Shown piece by piece: positions 15,366-25,300 of a stretch of DNA of 64,000 nucleotides; position 1 is the stretch's first letter, and the number at the start of each line of letters is the position of its first letter. The position numbers were made by a program, and so were the translations under genes. The DNA lies in IMG/VR virus record IMGVR_UViG_3300037520_001069, positions 1-64,000 of that record; one strand, given 5' to 3'. The stretch comes from a virus. The notes under the pieces are model-generated. The model had not been told where the DNA came from, ran no database searches, and saw only the letters and a program-made list of their open reading frames with translations.

Positions 15366-16442
15366 ATGGATAATATTAAAGTCAGAGTAATGACGGATGA
15401 AGAAATCAAGGCTCCATCTGTCCAAGAGAGGGAAATCCAAGCCCAAAAAGACTTGGAGAAAACTCTCGCCGGCGATGATAAGGGGAACACCCCCCCAACT
15501 CCTCCCGCTGAAAAAACGATTGAAGAGGGTGACGTTCTTTCATTTATTAGAGAGAGGTACAAAAAACCCATCAATTCCATCGATGAATTGATTGAGCAAA
15601 AGTCTTCTCAAGAGCCTCTCCCGGAGGATGTCATGGCGATTCTCAAGTATCGCAAGGAAACCGGTAGGACTCTTGAGGATTACATTAAGCTCAACAAGGA
15701 TTACGATGCCGTTGACCCTGACGAGTTGCTTCTGGAGTACACTGTTGCTACAGAAGAGTTTCTTGACAAGGAAGACGCAAAAGACATTTTGGCGGAAAAA
15801 TTTTCTTACAGCGAGCATGATGATGACGATTCGTCTATCAAGAAGAAGAAAGCCGCCAAGAAAAGAGAATTAGCTAAAGCAAAGAAATACTTCAACGATC
15901 TCAAGGAGAAATACAGGGCGCCACTCGAGTCGAGGGCAAACTCTCTAGAGGATTCAGAGGAGTACAAACAATACAAAGAGTACCTTGACAAGGCTCAAGA
16001 TGAGCAGAAGCAAGCTCAACGCAGGAGCGAGTGGTTTCAAAAGAAGACAGAAGAGGTCTTCGGTCCCGAATTCAAAGGTTTTGAGTTCAACTTAGGGGAC
16101 AAGAGACTCACATACTCTCCGGCCGAGGCAGCTGAGATTAAAGCGCAGAACAGCACCCCAGTGAATTTGATAAAGAAGTTCCTGGATGCCGATGGCCTTA
16201 TCTCAGACGCAGCTGGTTATCATCGGGCCTTAGCGATCGCATCGAACCCGGAAAAGTTCGCCAAGTTCTTCTACGAACAAGGAGTGGCTTCTGCCACGGA
16301 CGATTTTGCCAAGAAGAGCAAAAACGTCAACATGGACGTAAGAACAGTTGGTCAGCCAGCTTCTTCGGGAGGTATGAAGGTCGCAGCGGTAACCCCACCG
16401 TCGTCAGGCAACGGGCTACGCATCAAAGCCTATAAAACCTAA
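15366..16442 (+). CDS. Putative scaffolding protein
   Basis: A 358-residue, highly charged, mostly helical protein between portal and major capsid genes, the usual place for a scaffold that guides prohead assembly. Residues ~155-225 are an alternating Lys/Glu coiled coil (KKKKAAKKRELAKAKKYFND). The N-terminus is acidic, and the C-terminal ~100 residues contain a conserved-looking 'NLIKKFLDADGLISDAAGYH' helix bundle, then a flexible Gly/Ser-rich end. No protease motif is seen. It has its own promoter and leads into the capsid gene after 5 bases. Confidence 0.72.
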   Translation: MDNIKVRVMTDEEIKAPSVQEREIQAQKDLEKTLAGDDKGNTPPTPPAEKTIEEGDVLSFIRERYKKPINSIDELIEQKSSQEPLPEDVMAILKYRKETGRTLEDYIKLNKDYDAVDPDELLLEYTVATEEFLDKEDAKDILAEKFSYSEHDDDDSSIKKKKAAKKRELAKAKKYFNDLKEKYRAPLESRANSLEDSEEYKQYKEYLDKAQDEQKQAQRRSEWFQKKTEEVFGPEFKGFEFNLGDKRLTYSPAEAAEIKAQNSTPVNLIKKFLDADGLISDAAGYHRALAIASNPEKFAKFFYEQGVASATDDFAKKSKNVNMDVRTVGQPASSGGMKVAAVTPPSSGNGLRIKAYKT

Positions 16443-16447
16443 AAATC

Positions 16448-17899
16448 ATGCCAGTTAACGCATCACCATCTTTTCAGCTTCAGCCATCTGCCAACCGTCA
16501 GATCGCTACCACCAACTATATCGGAAGCACTGCTTTCGATTGGACCAACCAATACCTGCCAGACATTTACGAGAAAGAGTTCGAGCGCTACGGTAATCGT
16601 AGTGTATCCGGCTTCCTTCGTATGGTAGGCGCGGAAATGCCTTGTGCATCCGACCTTATCCGTTGGGCAGAGCAGGGCCGCCTTCACATTAAGTACACAA
16701 ACGTAACCGTTACGTTTGCGAATGGTCTTGCAACATTGACCGTTCCGGCGCAAGACACCGTTGCCGGATATCCAACCGGAACTAACGCTCAGCCATTGGC
16801 GGCTGTAAACATTGCTCTTCGCGAAGGACAAAACATTTTTTGTCAACAAGAGAATGGAACGGCCTCTTTTCACGCAAGGGTGGCCTCTGTCACCTACGCT
16901 GCCCCTAACGCCACTACCTCGGTTACTGCTGCTGCATATGAATCGTCCGGCTTGACGAACGGAACGTATACCGTTTGGGTTTACGGATCTGAATTCAAAA
17001 AAGGCGACTCAGGAATGAGTCAGTCTTTGCAGCCTTTTGACTCGTATTTTGCAAACAACCCTATTATTCTGAAAGACCGTTACACCGTGACAGGTTCTGA
17101 CATGACTCAGATTGGATGGGTAGAGGTAACCACCGAGAATGGCGCTTCCGGATACCTGTGGTACATGAAGGCCGAGCACGAATCTCGTCTTCGCTTCGAA
17201 GACTATCTCGAGTCCTCGATGATCGAGGCAATTCCGGCAGCCGGGAACCTGACTAACGGAGCGGCCAACACTGGCTTCAAGGGCACTGAGGGCGTGTTTA
17301 GCGCCGTAACTAGCCGTGGTAACATCTTCAGCGGTGGTTTCCCAACCAGTCTTGTTGACTTTGACGCGATTGTACAGCGTCTTGATAAGCAGGGTGCCAT
17401 CGAAGAAAATGCTATGTTCATAAACCGTGCTGCCTCTTTCGCCATGGATGACTTCTTGGCCGCTCAAAACTCTTACGGTACCGGTGGAACCTCCTACGGT
17501 TTGTTTGACAACAGCGAGCAAATGGCCTTGAATCTCGGCTTCCGAGGCTTCCGCCGTGGCTACGATTTCTACAAGACCGACTGGAAATACCTGAACGACC
17601 CCACCATGCGCGGTCAAGGTACTGCCACAGGTACTGTTGGAGGCGCTGTGAACGGATTGCTTGTACCAGCTGGTACCACCAACGTCTACGACGAAGTAAT
17701 GGGCCAGAATGCCAAGCGTCCATTCTTGCACGTTCGTTATCGCGAAACAGAAGCAGAAAGCCGCAAGTTCAAGACTTGGGCTGTGGGTTCTGCCGGTGGT
17801 GCCGCGAATAGCGATGTTGACAGCATGAGCGTTCACTACTTGTCAGAGCGTTGTGTTTGTGTTCTGGGCGCAAACAACTTCTTTATCTTCCAGTCATAA
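16448..17899 (+). CDS. Major capsid protein
   Basis: A 483-residue protein. The assignment rests on position after portal and scaffold, its own promoter upstream of the scaffold, a very strong terminator directly after it, and the HK97-like alternation of long helices and beta segments. A 'DYLESSMIEAIP'-like helix lies near residue 255. 'QRLDKQGAIEENAMFINRAA' near 305 resembles the long spine-helix region of crAss-like capsid proteins. The C-terminus SERCVCVLGANNFFIFQ is typical of this group. Codon use is biased to C-ending codons, as expected for a highly expressed gene. Confidence 0.86.
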   Translation: MPVNASPSFQLQPSANRQIATTNYIGSTAFDWTNQYLPDIYEKEFERYGNRSVSGFLRMVGAEMPCASDLIRWAEQGRLHIKYTNVTVTFANGLATLTVPAQDTVAGYPTGTNAQPLAAVNIALREGQNIFCQQENGTASFHARVASVTYAAPNATTSVTAAAYESSGLTNGTYTVWVYGSEFKKGDSGMSQSLQPFDSYFANNPIILKDRYTVTGSDMTQIGWVEVTTENGASGYLWYMKAEHESRLRFEDYLESSMIEAIPAAGNLTNGAANTGFKGTEGVFSAVTSRGNIFSGGFPTSLVDFDAIVQRLDKQGAIEENAMFINRAASFAMDDFLAAQNSYGTGGTSYGLFDNSEQMALNLGFRGFRRGYDFYKTDWKYLNDPTMRGQGTATGTVGGAVNGLLVPAGTTNVYDEVMGQNAKRPFLHVRYRETEAESRKFKTWAVGSAGGAANSDVDSMSVHYLSERCVCVLGANNFFIFQS

Positions 17900-17905
17900 T
17901 CACTT

Positions 17906-17940
17906 GGGGCGCACTTCGGTGCGCCCCTTTTCTTTTTTTC
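17906..17940 (+). terminator. Strong intrinsic terminator after the capsid gene
   Basis: GGGGCGCAC (17906-17914), TTCG loop, GTGCGCCCC (17919-17927), then TTTTCTTTTTTTC. A 9-bp GC-rich stem with the very stable C(UUCG)G tetraloop and a T run. Confidence 0.95.
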
Positions 17941-17957
17941 TTTTAAATTAAAATCAA

Positions 17958-18674
17958 ATGCCAAAAGTCTACAGATTAAAAAAAGAGTCAGCCCCGCTGA
18001 CGTTTATGCTTGCAAGCCGTAACACGATCGCTCGCAGGCTTTATCATTTTGACGGAACTCGCAACAGAGAACTCCGTTATGCCAGGAATCAGAAAAGCCC
18101 ATACGTCGATGAACAGGACGGGAATTTTATTCTTGAGCCAATAATTTTTGAGGATGGTTTTCTCACCGTTGAGGACACAAACCTCATCCTACAGAGATTC
18201 TTAGAGGTTCACCCGGACAATGGGGCCGTTTTCGAGGAGGTAGATAGAAAGAGAGACGCAAGCAAGGAACTTGACGTTCTTGAGGTCGAGATTGAGGCTC
18301 TCAATGTCGCTCGTAAGATGGAGATCTCTATGATGGAGAACGTCGCCCGGGTGGCTCTTGAGGTTGATCCGACTCGCATTTCGACTGCTGAGCTTAAGCG
18401 GGACATCCTTGTTTACGCAAGGAACAATCCGGAGGAGTTCTTGTCGATCGCAAACGACCCACAGGTGGCTCACGACGGACTTGTATCGAAGATGTTCGAC
18501 ACGGGCATCCTGGTCACCAAGAAGACAGCGGTTCACTTCAATCTGTCTACCAACAAGTCTAAAATGCTGTCTATTCCACTTGGAGAAACGGCTCGCAGTG
18601 CCACTAGGGCTTTCTTTTTGACAGACGAAGGGGTCGAGATCATGAAGACGCTCGAAAAACACTTGCCCGATTAA
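17958..18674 (+). CDS. Conserved capsid-adjacent structural protein
   Basis: A 238-residue protein. The N-terminal motif LTFMLASRNT, then LRYARNQKSPYVDEQDGNFI with LEPIIFEDG, recurs in proteins just after the capsid gene of many large tailed phages. The central part is a coiled coil (~residues 100-145), followed by 'TAELKRDILVYARNNPEEFL'. The function is not established; a head-tail connector, vertex or internal head role is plausible. It is separated from the capsid gene by the terminator and has no clear promoter, so it may depend on read-through. Confidence 0.62.
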   Translation: MPKVYRLKKESAPLTFMLASRNTIARRLYHFDGTRNRELRYARNQKSPYVDEQDGNFILEPIIFEDGFLTVEDTNLILQRFLEVHPDNGAVFEEVDRKRDASKELDVLEVEIEALNVARKMEISMMENVARVALEVDPTRISTAELKRDILVYARNNPEEFLSIANDPQVAHDGLVSKMFDTGILVTKKTAVHFNLSTNKSKMLSIPLGETARSATRAFFLTDEGVEIMKTLEKHLPD

Positions 18675-18679
18675 TCTTG

Positions 18680-18687
18680 TATATTTG
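18680..18687 (+). promoter_or_regulatory. -7 element of the KFLRI gene cluster
   Basis: TATATTTG, 14 bases before the ATG at 18702. Matches TAnnTTTG. Confidence 0.6.
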
Positions 18688-18701
18688 CCTAAAGTTTAGC
18701 T

Positions 18702-19013
18702 ATGCAAAAGTTTTTAAGAATTGCGAAATCAGTAAAAGTAAGCACCTCGCTTGCTTCAACATTGGTCAACTTAGACCTTGTTGGAGCTGTTAATTCAACA
18801 GCGAATACCGCAGTAATACTGAGGCTCAAAGGCGCGCCAACAAGCGCCCTTGATAGGGTTACTCTTTCTATAACCGCAGATACTCCGTCAAGAAATGCGA
18901 TCATTAACGCTGTGTTTACGGCCTCTTTGGGGAAATCCAGCTCGGCCGTAAGCGCTTTCATTCTTGATTCTTTGCCAACAGCGAATATCACCATCTCAAC
19001 CACAATCGATTAA
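18702..19013 (+). CDS. Small KFLRI-type virion protein 1
   Basis: A 103-residue Ala/Ser/Thr-rich protein beginning MQKFLRIAKSV. Together with the genes at 19015 and 20295 it forms a set sharing the N-terminal M-x-K-(F/Y)-L-(R/K)-(I/F) and a beta-rich body with a helix ('SRNAIINAVFTASLG' here). These are probably small structural proteins, perhaps head decoration or tail-adaptor parts. One base separates it from the next gene. Confidence 0.6.
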   Translation: MQKFLRIAKSVKVSTSLASTLVNLDLVGAVNSTANTAVILRLKGAPTSALDRVTLSITADTPSRNAIINAVFTASLGKSSSAVSAFILDSLPTANITISTTID

Positions 19014-19014
19014 T

Positions 19015-20292
19015 ATGTCGAAGTTTTTAAAGTTCCCAACAGAATTCACGAATAGCAACTGGACTTGCGTTGCTTCAAACAACAACACTAGTTCGCCCAT
19101 CTGGGTTGCCTTGGCTGACTCTGGTCCATTCCGAGTTGCCCGAAGCACGGACGGTGTGAACTGGACTATTATCCAAGGCCTGACTGCTTCTGTGGTGAAT
19201 AAGACATGGACTTCCGTTGCTTTTGGTAACGGTCGATTCGTTGCAGTAGCTAACTCCGGAACAAACAGGATGATGACAAGCACCGACGGTATCACCTGGA
19301 CCGAGGTTACAGCGGCTGCCGGAGGATACGTAGATGGCATCTTTACGGGCATTGCATGGAACGGAACCGTATTCGCTGTAGTGTCGAGTGGAGTTGCGAC
19401 CAATGCGGTTTATCATAGCACAACCGGGACATCCGGGTATACGGGTACTAATGCTGCTACCGCTCAGGCGTGGAATGGTATTGCATGGAATGGTGCCGGT
19501 AATACCTGGGTAATTGTCGCCTCAGACGGAACCACTACGGCTCAAATAAACCGAAACGCGAATGCGACTCCGACTGGAACATGGGCTGCCGCAACAACTG
19601 CTGCCACCACCTCTACATGGCAGTCTGTTGTTGCTAGAGGGACTACGTTCGTTGCTGTTTCTAACTCAGGATCAAACAGGGCCTACGTTAGTACTGATAA
19701 CGGAGTGACATGGACATCAAACGCCGGAATAAGCGCGAGTGTTTCATGGAAATCTTTGGCATCAAACGGGACAAACATTGTTGCCGTTGGACAGGACGGA
19801 GCTCAGTCGGTTCGAATTGCCACAAGCGCTGACGGAACAACTTGGACCGCAGCTGCTGGAGCTACTACCAACAACAACTCCAACATATGGAACGGAGTTG
19901 CCTCATTGGGTACGTCGAACAGTTATGTGGCCGTGTCTAGGTCTGGTGGACAACGAAGGATTTTGTTTACCTCAGACACATTTGCTACCTCTACCATCTG
20001 CAATGATTCGTATCCGCCTACTCGAATTAGCTCGCCTGCGTATCTTAATGTGGAAAGCGTAATTAGTGCCCAAGAGGGTTCTTCCGCTAGCACGACTCTT
20101 GTCTTAAACATTCTCACTCCTAGTGCCAGCTTTGACGTTGTGACTCTCACGTTTGGAGAAGACTTAACGGGAGCAACGCATGAGGTAATTCTTGATGCAA
20201 TTGTTGACGCAAATTCCGCAGTATCAAGCCCAGAGGGCGCACTTACGGTTTCATTACCAGAAAACAGAAACGTAACCTTATCTTTCGCATAA
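19015..20292 (+). CDS. KFLKF-type virion protein carrying a propeller-like repeat domain
   Basis: A 425-residue protein beginning MSKFLKFPTEF. Residues ~15-330 consist of about six repeats of the type 'W..VA..SGTNR...STDGVTWT' (for example STDGVNWT, STDGITWT, STDNGVTWTS). These are sialidase/BNR Asp-box-like blades, so a beta propeller is likely. The last ~90 residues (from AYLNVESVISAQ) return to the same body as the small KFLRI proteins on either side ('HEVILDAIVDANSAV'). It therefore looks like a small decoration-type protein with a propeller inserted after its first strand. The propeller would display on the virion and may bind sugars. Start at 19015, one base after the preceding stop. 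Confidence 0.7.
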   Translation: MSKFLKFPTEFTNSNWTCVASNNNTSSPIWVALADSGPFRVARSTDGVNWTIIQGLTASVVNKTWTSVAFGNGRFVAVANSGTNRMMTSTDGITWTEVTAAAGGYVDGIFTGIAWNGTVFAVVSSGVATNAVYHSTTGTSGYTGTNAATAQAWNGIAWNGAGNTWVIVASDGTTTAQINRNANATPTGTWAAATTAATTSTWQSVVARGTTFVAVSNSGSNRAYVSTDNGVTWTSNAGISASVSWKSLASNGTNIVAVGQDGAQSVRIATSADGTTWTAAAGATTNNNSNIWNGVASLGTSNSYVAVSRSGGQRRILFTSDTFATSTICNDSYPPTRISSPAYLNVESVISAQEGSSASTTLVLNILTPSASFDVVTLTFGEDLTGATHEVILDAIVDANSAVSSPEGALTVSLPENRNVTLSFA

Positions 20293-20294
20293 TC

Positions 20295-20606
20295 ATGGCA
20301 AAATATCTAAGAATTCCTGCTGCATTGCAGACTACAGCCACAAACGGCGACTTTCTTCTTGACGCTGACAATGTTATAAACATCGTCCCCAGCGGTAATA
20401 CGAACGACCTATTGATCCGCCTAAACAGAGCGGCTGATTCAATTTTAACCTTGACTTTCAGCTCTAATGATGCTGACCGTATCACCCAGGAGTTTGTGAG
20501 TAATGCTATTTGTGCCGCATCAAGGGGCGAAAAAGGAGCCACGCCGTTTGATCTTCAGCCATTGCCAGGCGGAAGGACGATCACTACGCTTGCGTTCTCT
20601 GCATAG
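20295..20606 (+). CDS. Small KFLRI-type virion protein 2
   Basis: A 103-residue protein beginning MAKYLRIPAAL, paralogous to 18702-19013 (same length, same layout: 'ADRITQEFVSNAICAASRG' matches the helix of the others). Probably a minor structural protein. Followed by a strong terminator. Confidence 0.6.
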   Translation: MAKYLRIPAALQTTATNGDFLLDADNVINIVPSGNTNDLLIRLNRAADSILTLTFSSNDADRITQEFVSNAICAASRGEKGATPFDLQPLPGGRTITTLAFSA

Positions 20607-20622
20607 GTCGGCTTAACCTTTA

Positions 20623-20659
20623 AAGCCACCCGCTGAATCTCAGTTGGGTGGCTTTTTTT
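20623..20659 (+). terminator. Intrinsic terminator after the KFLRI cluster
   Basis: AAGCCACCC (20623-20631) pairs with GGGTGGCTT (20646-20654) across a 14-base loop; a run of T follows to 20659. The -7 element of the next gene starts 3 bases later. Confidence 0.92.
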
Positions 20660-20661
20660 AT

Positions 20662-20669
20662 TACCTTTG
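20662..20669 (+). promoter_or_regulatory. -7 element right behind a terminator, leaderless arrangement
   Basis: TACCTTTG matches TAnnTTTG; 3 bases separate it from the ATG at 20673. Confidence 0.65.
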
Positions 20670-20672
20670 TGT

Positions 20673-21407
20673 ATGATAAACGAGGTAAGAACGGCTGTTT
20701 TGGCTATCGTAAATAAGAACAACTACGGCTACATCACGCCCAACGACTTCAATCTATACGCAAGGATGGCCCAGACGGACATCTTTGAGGACTACTTTCA
20801 GACATACAACGACCAGGTATACCGGCAGAACTATGGCAGCTTAAGCGCAGCCAAGACGAAGATTTCCGGGGAAGGATATGCCAATCTTAGACAGATCACC
20901 GAGGAGGTTATCGACACTTTCAGCGCTACGGCTACGATGGCATACAATGCCGGTAACTTCTCCGCGCCGGCAGACTGCTACACGATGATCAATGTTCTGT
21001 ACAATGGCAAGATCGTTGACAGGGTATCTCTGAGCAAAATCAATCAGTTGAACGCGTCCAACCTTACGGCGCCATCCACTTTGTTCCCGGCCTACACAAT
21101 GACTGGGACCGGCACCGGCTCTGCCCTGGCCCAAAGGGTCGTGGTCTATCCAAGCAGCATAACCAGCGGCGTGACGGTCCAATACATCCGATACCCAACG
21201 ACTCCTATTTGGGGCTATGCCAGCCTTGTGGGAGGCGAGCCCGTATACAACCCGGCCGCTTCCACGGACTTTGAGTTACCGGAGTCAGACTTCTCTGACC
21301 TGGTCGCCAGGATCCTGCAATATGCCGGCGTGTCGATTAGGGAGCAAGAGGTGGTGCAAATGGCTAGCGCAAAAGAGGCTGCTGACTTCCAAAAAGATAG
21401 AGGATAA
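20673..21407 (+). CDS. Ring/head-tail connector protein 1
   Basis: A 244-residue protein (MINEVRTAVLAIV...). 'YITPNDFNLYARMAQTDIFE' followed by 'DYFQTYNDQVYRQNYGS' is typical of connector proteins downstream of the capsid gene in crAss-like phages; later comes 'ELPESDFSDLVARILQYAGV'. It probably forms a ring under the portal. The ATG at 20673 is 3 bases after the -7 element, and an upstream TTG is rejected. It overlaps the next gene by 1 base. Confidence 0.65.
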   Translation: MINEVRTAVLAIVNKNNYGYITPNDFNLYARMAQTDIFEDYFQTYNDQVYRQNYGSLSAAKTKISGEGYANLRQITEEVIDTFSATATMAYNAGNFSAPADCYTMINVLYNGKIVDRVSLSKINQLNASNLTAPSTLFPAYTMTGTGTGSALAQRVVVYPSSITSGVTVQYIRYPTTPIWGYASLVGGEPVYNPAASTDFELPESDFSDLVARILQYAGVSIREQEVVQMASAKEAADFQKDRG

Positions 21408-22312
21408 TGGCTTACATAAATCAAGAGCAGTACTATACCAATAACGGTAATACGCCTCAAGACGCGAACTGGGGATCCTATCAGTACATCTCGCTGGAGG
21501 ACATCGTCAACAACTTCATGTTGATGTATCAGGGCAACAACGAGATCATCGGAAACATCACCCGGTATCAGGTGGTGTTCTATGCGAAGAGGGCCATCCA
21601 GGAGCTTAACTACGACGCCCTCAAAGAGACGAAGGTCCTTGAGGTGACTGTTGACAGCGCGCTTCGGGTGGTGCTTCCTCCCGACTTTGTCAACTGGGTC
21701 CGCATATCAGCCGAGTCAAACGGCGTGCTTTTCCCATTGAGCGAAAGCACCCAGGCCAATTCGGCATTGGCTTACCTATATGACCAAGGCGGAAACATTC
21801 TGTTCGATCAGAATGGGAACGCTGTTTCGCCCCAGTTCTCCGAGCTCGATTTGGCCCGGATAAACGGCACGGCGCCCGTCCTATTCCAGAACCCACTCAG
21901 CCCATACGATGGGCAGTACGGCTGGTATATTGATGACGTGTGGTACTTCCGATACGGATTGAACACCGAGGTGGCTACCGCTAATCCTACGTTCAAGATC
22001 GACAAGAAGAACGGAGTGATCAACTTCAGCTCGAACATGACCGGTTGTTTATGTGTCATCGAGTATGTCTCTGACGGCATGGAGAACGGCAGCGACGCGT
22101 CGGTTGGAGTGAACAAGTTATTTGAGGACTACATCTATGCCGCCATTAAGTACGCGATCATCAACAACAAGGCGGGGATCCAGGAATACATCGTCAACAG
22201 GGCCAGGAAAGATCGCCGGGCTTTGTTAATGAACGCAAAAATTCGACTTAGCAACATTCACCCGGGTCGCCTTCTGATGAATATGAGGGGACGCGACAAA
22301 TGGATTAAATGA
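21407..22312 (+). CDS. Ring/head-tail connector protein 2
   Basis: A 301-residue protein. 'YISLEDIVNNFMLMYQGNNE' and 'NITRYQVVFYAKRAIQELNY' match a conserved connector family in crAss-like phages and cyanophages, as does 'VVLPPDFVNWVRIS'. 'FEDYIYAAIKYAIINNKAGI' near the C-terminus is also typical. It should sit between portal and tail. It overlaps the muzzle gene by 4 bases. Confidence 0.72.
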   Translation: MAYINQEQYYTNNGNTPQDANWGSYQYISLEDIVNNFMLMYQGNNEIIGNITRYQVVFYAKRAIQELNYDALKETKVLEVTVDSALRVVLPPDFVNWVRISAESNGVLFPLSESTQANSALAYLYDQGGNILFDQNGNAVSPQFSELDLARINGTAPVLFQNPLSPYDGQYGWYIDDVWYFRYGLNTEVATANPTFKIDKKNGVINFSSNMTGCLCVIEYVSDGMENGSDASVGVNKLFEDYIYAAIKYAIINNKAGIQEYIVNRARKDRRALLMNAKIRLSNIHPGRLLMNMRGRDKWIK

Positions 22313-25300
22313 AGAATCCTATAAATTTCAATGCAGGCAAGATGAACAAAGATCTTGACCTGAAGATGATTCCTGCCGGAGAGTATGTAGATGCTCAGAA
22401 CATTAGGGTGTACAATCAAACGCTTCCAAACAATGTTGGAGGATCGGTTACGCCTGATTATGGAACCATACAGATTGCGCCAATTGTAAACCTAACCGGA
22501 TCAGCAAAGACTATTGGGTCATTTAGCGATGAGGCAAATGACACGATCTACTGGTTTGTTGTAGATAGTGGTAGATCGCTAGTCCTGTCTTTCAATGTGA
22601 TCAGTAATTTAGGGGTTGTACATATTGACGACAATTACAGCAAATTTAATTTTTCAGAAGATTACCCAATTGTGTCAGTAAATAAGGTTGATGACCTTTT
22701 GTTTTGGACTGATGGGCTTAACCCTCCCAGGTACATAAACGTAAGGAAGGCGTACGATCCCCTGTGGTATCCGGCAAACGATATTTATGGAGACATTGAC
22801 ACCTACACTTGCGTCATAAAGACTCCTCCTCCGTCTTCACCTACGGTACAGTTAATCAACGATGGAACTGAGTCAAATTACCTGGCGGAAAACATGGTGT
22901 CTTTTGCATACCGTTACAGGTATGAAGACAATATGTACAGTGCGCTGTCGCAGTTTTCATCGGTTGCTTTTGACCCGAAGGATTTTGCGTACAACGCAAA
23001 CACTGGCCTTAACGATGGCATGACCAACACTTACAACAGCGCCGATATCACCGTGAATTTGGGTGGTCAAGCGGTTGTTGGAATTGACGTTGTCTTCAAG
23101 AGGTTTTCATCAAACACGATTTACCTTATTGAGAGGATAGATAAGGCTGACATACCTCCATACGTTTCTCACACGATTCGTTTTCAGAACAATAAGATGT
23201 ACTCAATTCTCCCTTCGGACGAATTGGTTCGCTTGTACGATAATGTTCCGATCTCAGCAAAGTCTCAGGTAATCGCAGGGAATCGATTGATTTACGGAAA
23301 CTATGTTGACGGAAGGGACCTAAAGGACCCATCCAATGTCGACGTAAGACTGGATTACACACCTACCGCAGTTAATCAAGAGATAGGGTCTGTCCAGCAG
23401 CTGACACATACTCTTGGAAATCAGACCATATACGTTGGAAGTCTTGGCCCCACTCTTCCTGCCGCTCAACAAACCTTGGCAAACTCTTTAGCCACGATAA
23501 CTATCCCGGTCGCATTTCAAGGCAATATACTCCCTGGATTTACTTTTGGGTTTTCGGCCAATGTAGTACCAGTTTCTCAAGCGTATAGGTTCACGGGCGC
23601 TGAGACATCAGTTACGCCAACAACCCCGCAGTTTCCGATATCTTTTTCGTTTACGGCTCAGAAGTTTTACGCGAACTTCCTTCAGATGGTGACATCGAGT
23701 GAGTTTTCGGTGGCCCTTGGATCCGATATTGATTATTATGCGGATCCAATAACAAATTGTTCCAGCGGTTATTCTCTTGCCGACAGATTTGCGTGTCAGA
23801 TTACAACCGATTTTAATACAGCTGAAAACAGGAACAAAGCCTATCTAAGCAATTCACTTGGTTTAACCGGTGCCAACCAAGGGCCAAACTATGCCGGTTT
23901 TTCCGTGGGGTCCGGCACCACATCTTCTTCTCTTCAAATATTAATGCCTCAGGTCTCTTATGCGACTGTGAGCAGTGGTGTTTTAACTGGATATGCCCTC
24001 TTTAATTTCGCGAACTTTGTGGCTACGGCCGGCTATCAAAAAGGGCAATTGAGCCTTCATAGCAACAGAGACTATCAGGTGGGAATTGTCTACATGGACA
24101 AAAACCATCGGTCGTCTCCGGTACTCGTTAGCAACGACAATTCGGTATACTTTCAAGCTTCTTCTTCGGTTAGGAAGAACTACATTCAGGTAAGCGTTCC
24201 GCCATCTCAAAGACCTCCGTCTTGGGCGACAAAGTATAAGTTCGTCATTCAACCAACAAAGGAAAGGTATGATACTTTTTACGGAAGGGTGTTTTATACA
24301 GACCCATCTGATAAAAATGTATGGATCAAATTAGAAGGCGAGTTTCAGAAAACAGTAAGCGTAGGGCAAAAGCTGATCGTAAAGAAAGACACGAACGGGC
24401 CCTTGAGTTCATTGGTATATGCCACCGTGCTAGCCACTGAAGTTCAGCCATCAAACTTTATCACAGGAACCACATCGATATCTGAGCTACCTGGGTTTTA
24501 TGCGAAATTCAAAGCCGAAAAATGGAGCGCTAACTACAGTGACACTACCTTCAGTGATACCGGACTAATCAGCAACAGGACCTCGTCCGGAACGGATTGG
24601 TCATTCGTAAACATCCCGTTGTTTACGTTCACATCTCCTAGTTCATATGTAAAGTATGACGTTCCCGCCGGATCAATAGTTGACATATACATTTATTGCG
24701 AAAGAGCCGGAAGGTGCAGCGGAAATCCCCCATACAGCTGCGGAATGACAAAGTCCGTATTCAGCAAGAGATATATTGCCAGCACGAACTATCCTGATAT
24801 CAAGGCGTTCTGGGACGGCGAAGGGGTTGATGTTACAACGGCTATATACCCAAACACATATTGCGTAGATAATGGCGGCGAGAATGGTCAATACTACAAT
24901 AATGTGCTCGCATCATCCGCTCCTTTTTCGACGAGTAACGGAATTCAAGGAAGAAACAGGTACCAGTTTTACACTGACCCCGTAAATGCAAATGCGTTGT
25001 ATTTAGCCGTTCAAAACGGATCAGCACGCTGTGGTATCCCAGGTGCTAGAAATGCATGGATCGACGCTCAGATCAAGATTCAAAGAACTGACTCGGTCAT
25101 TGTTTTTGAAACGCTACCTGAAAACGCGGTTCCTGAATTGTACTATGAAAACGAGCAGTCCTTCGACATATCGCCGATTGATGCCGGTAGCTTTCACCAA
25201 GGAAACGTGCAGAACCAAACAGCAATCCTTCCGGCTATCGTTAACCTATCGTTTGCAAACTGTGTGTCTTTCGGTAACGGTGTAGAAAGTATGTCGATCG

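Noticed and set aside
17009-17836. 275-residue open frame antisense to the major capsid gene
   Set aside because: It mirrors a highly biased coding frame; no promoter, no start signal and no recognisable protein. Treated as a shadow.
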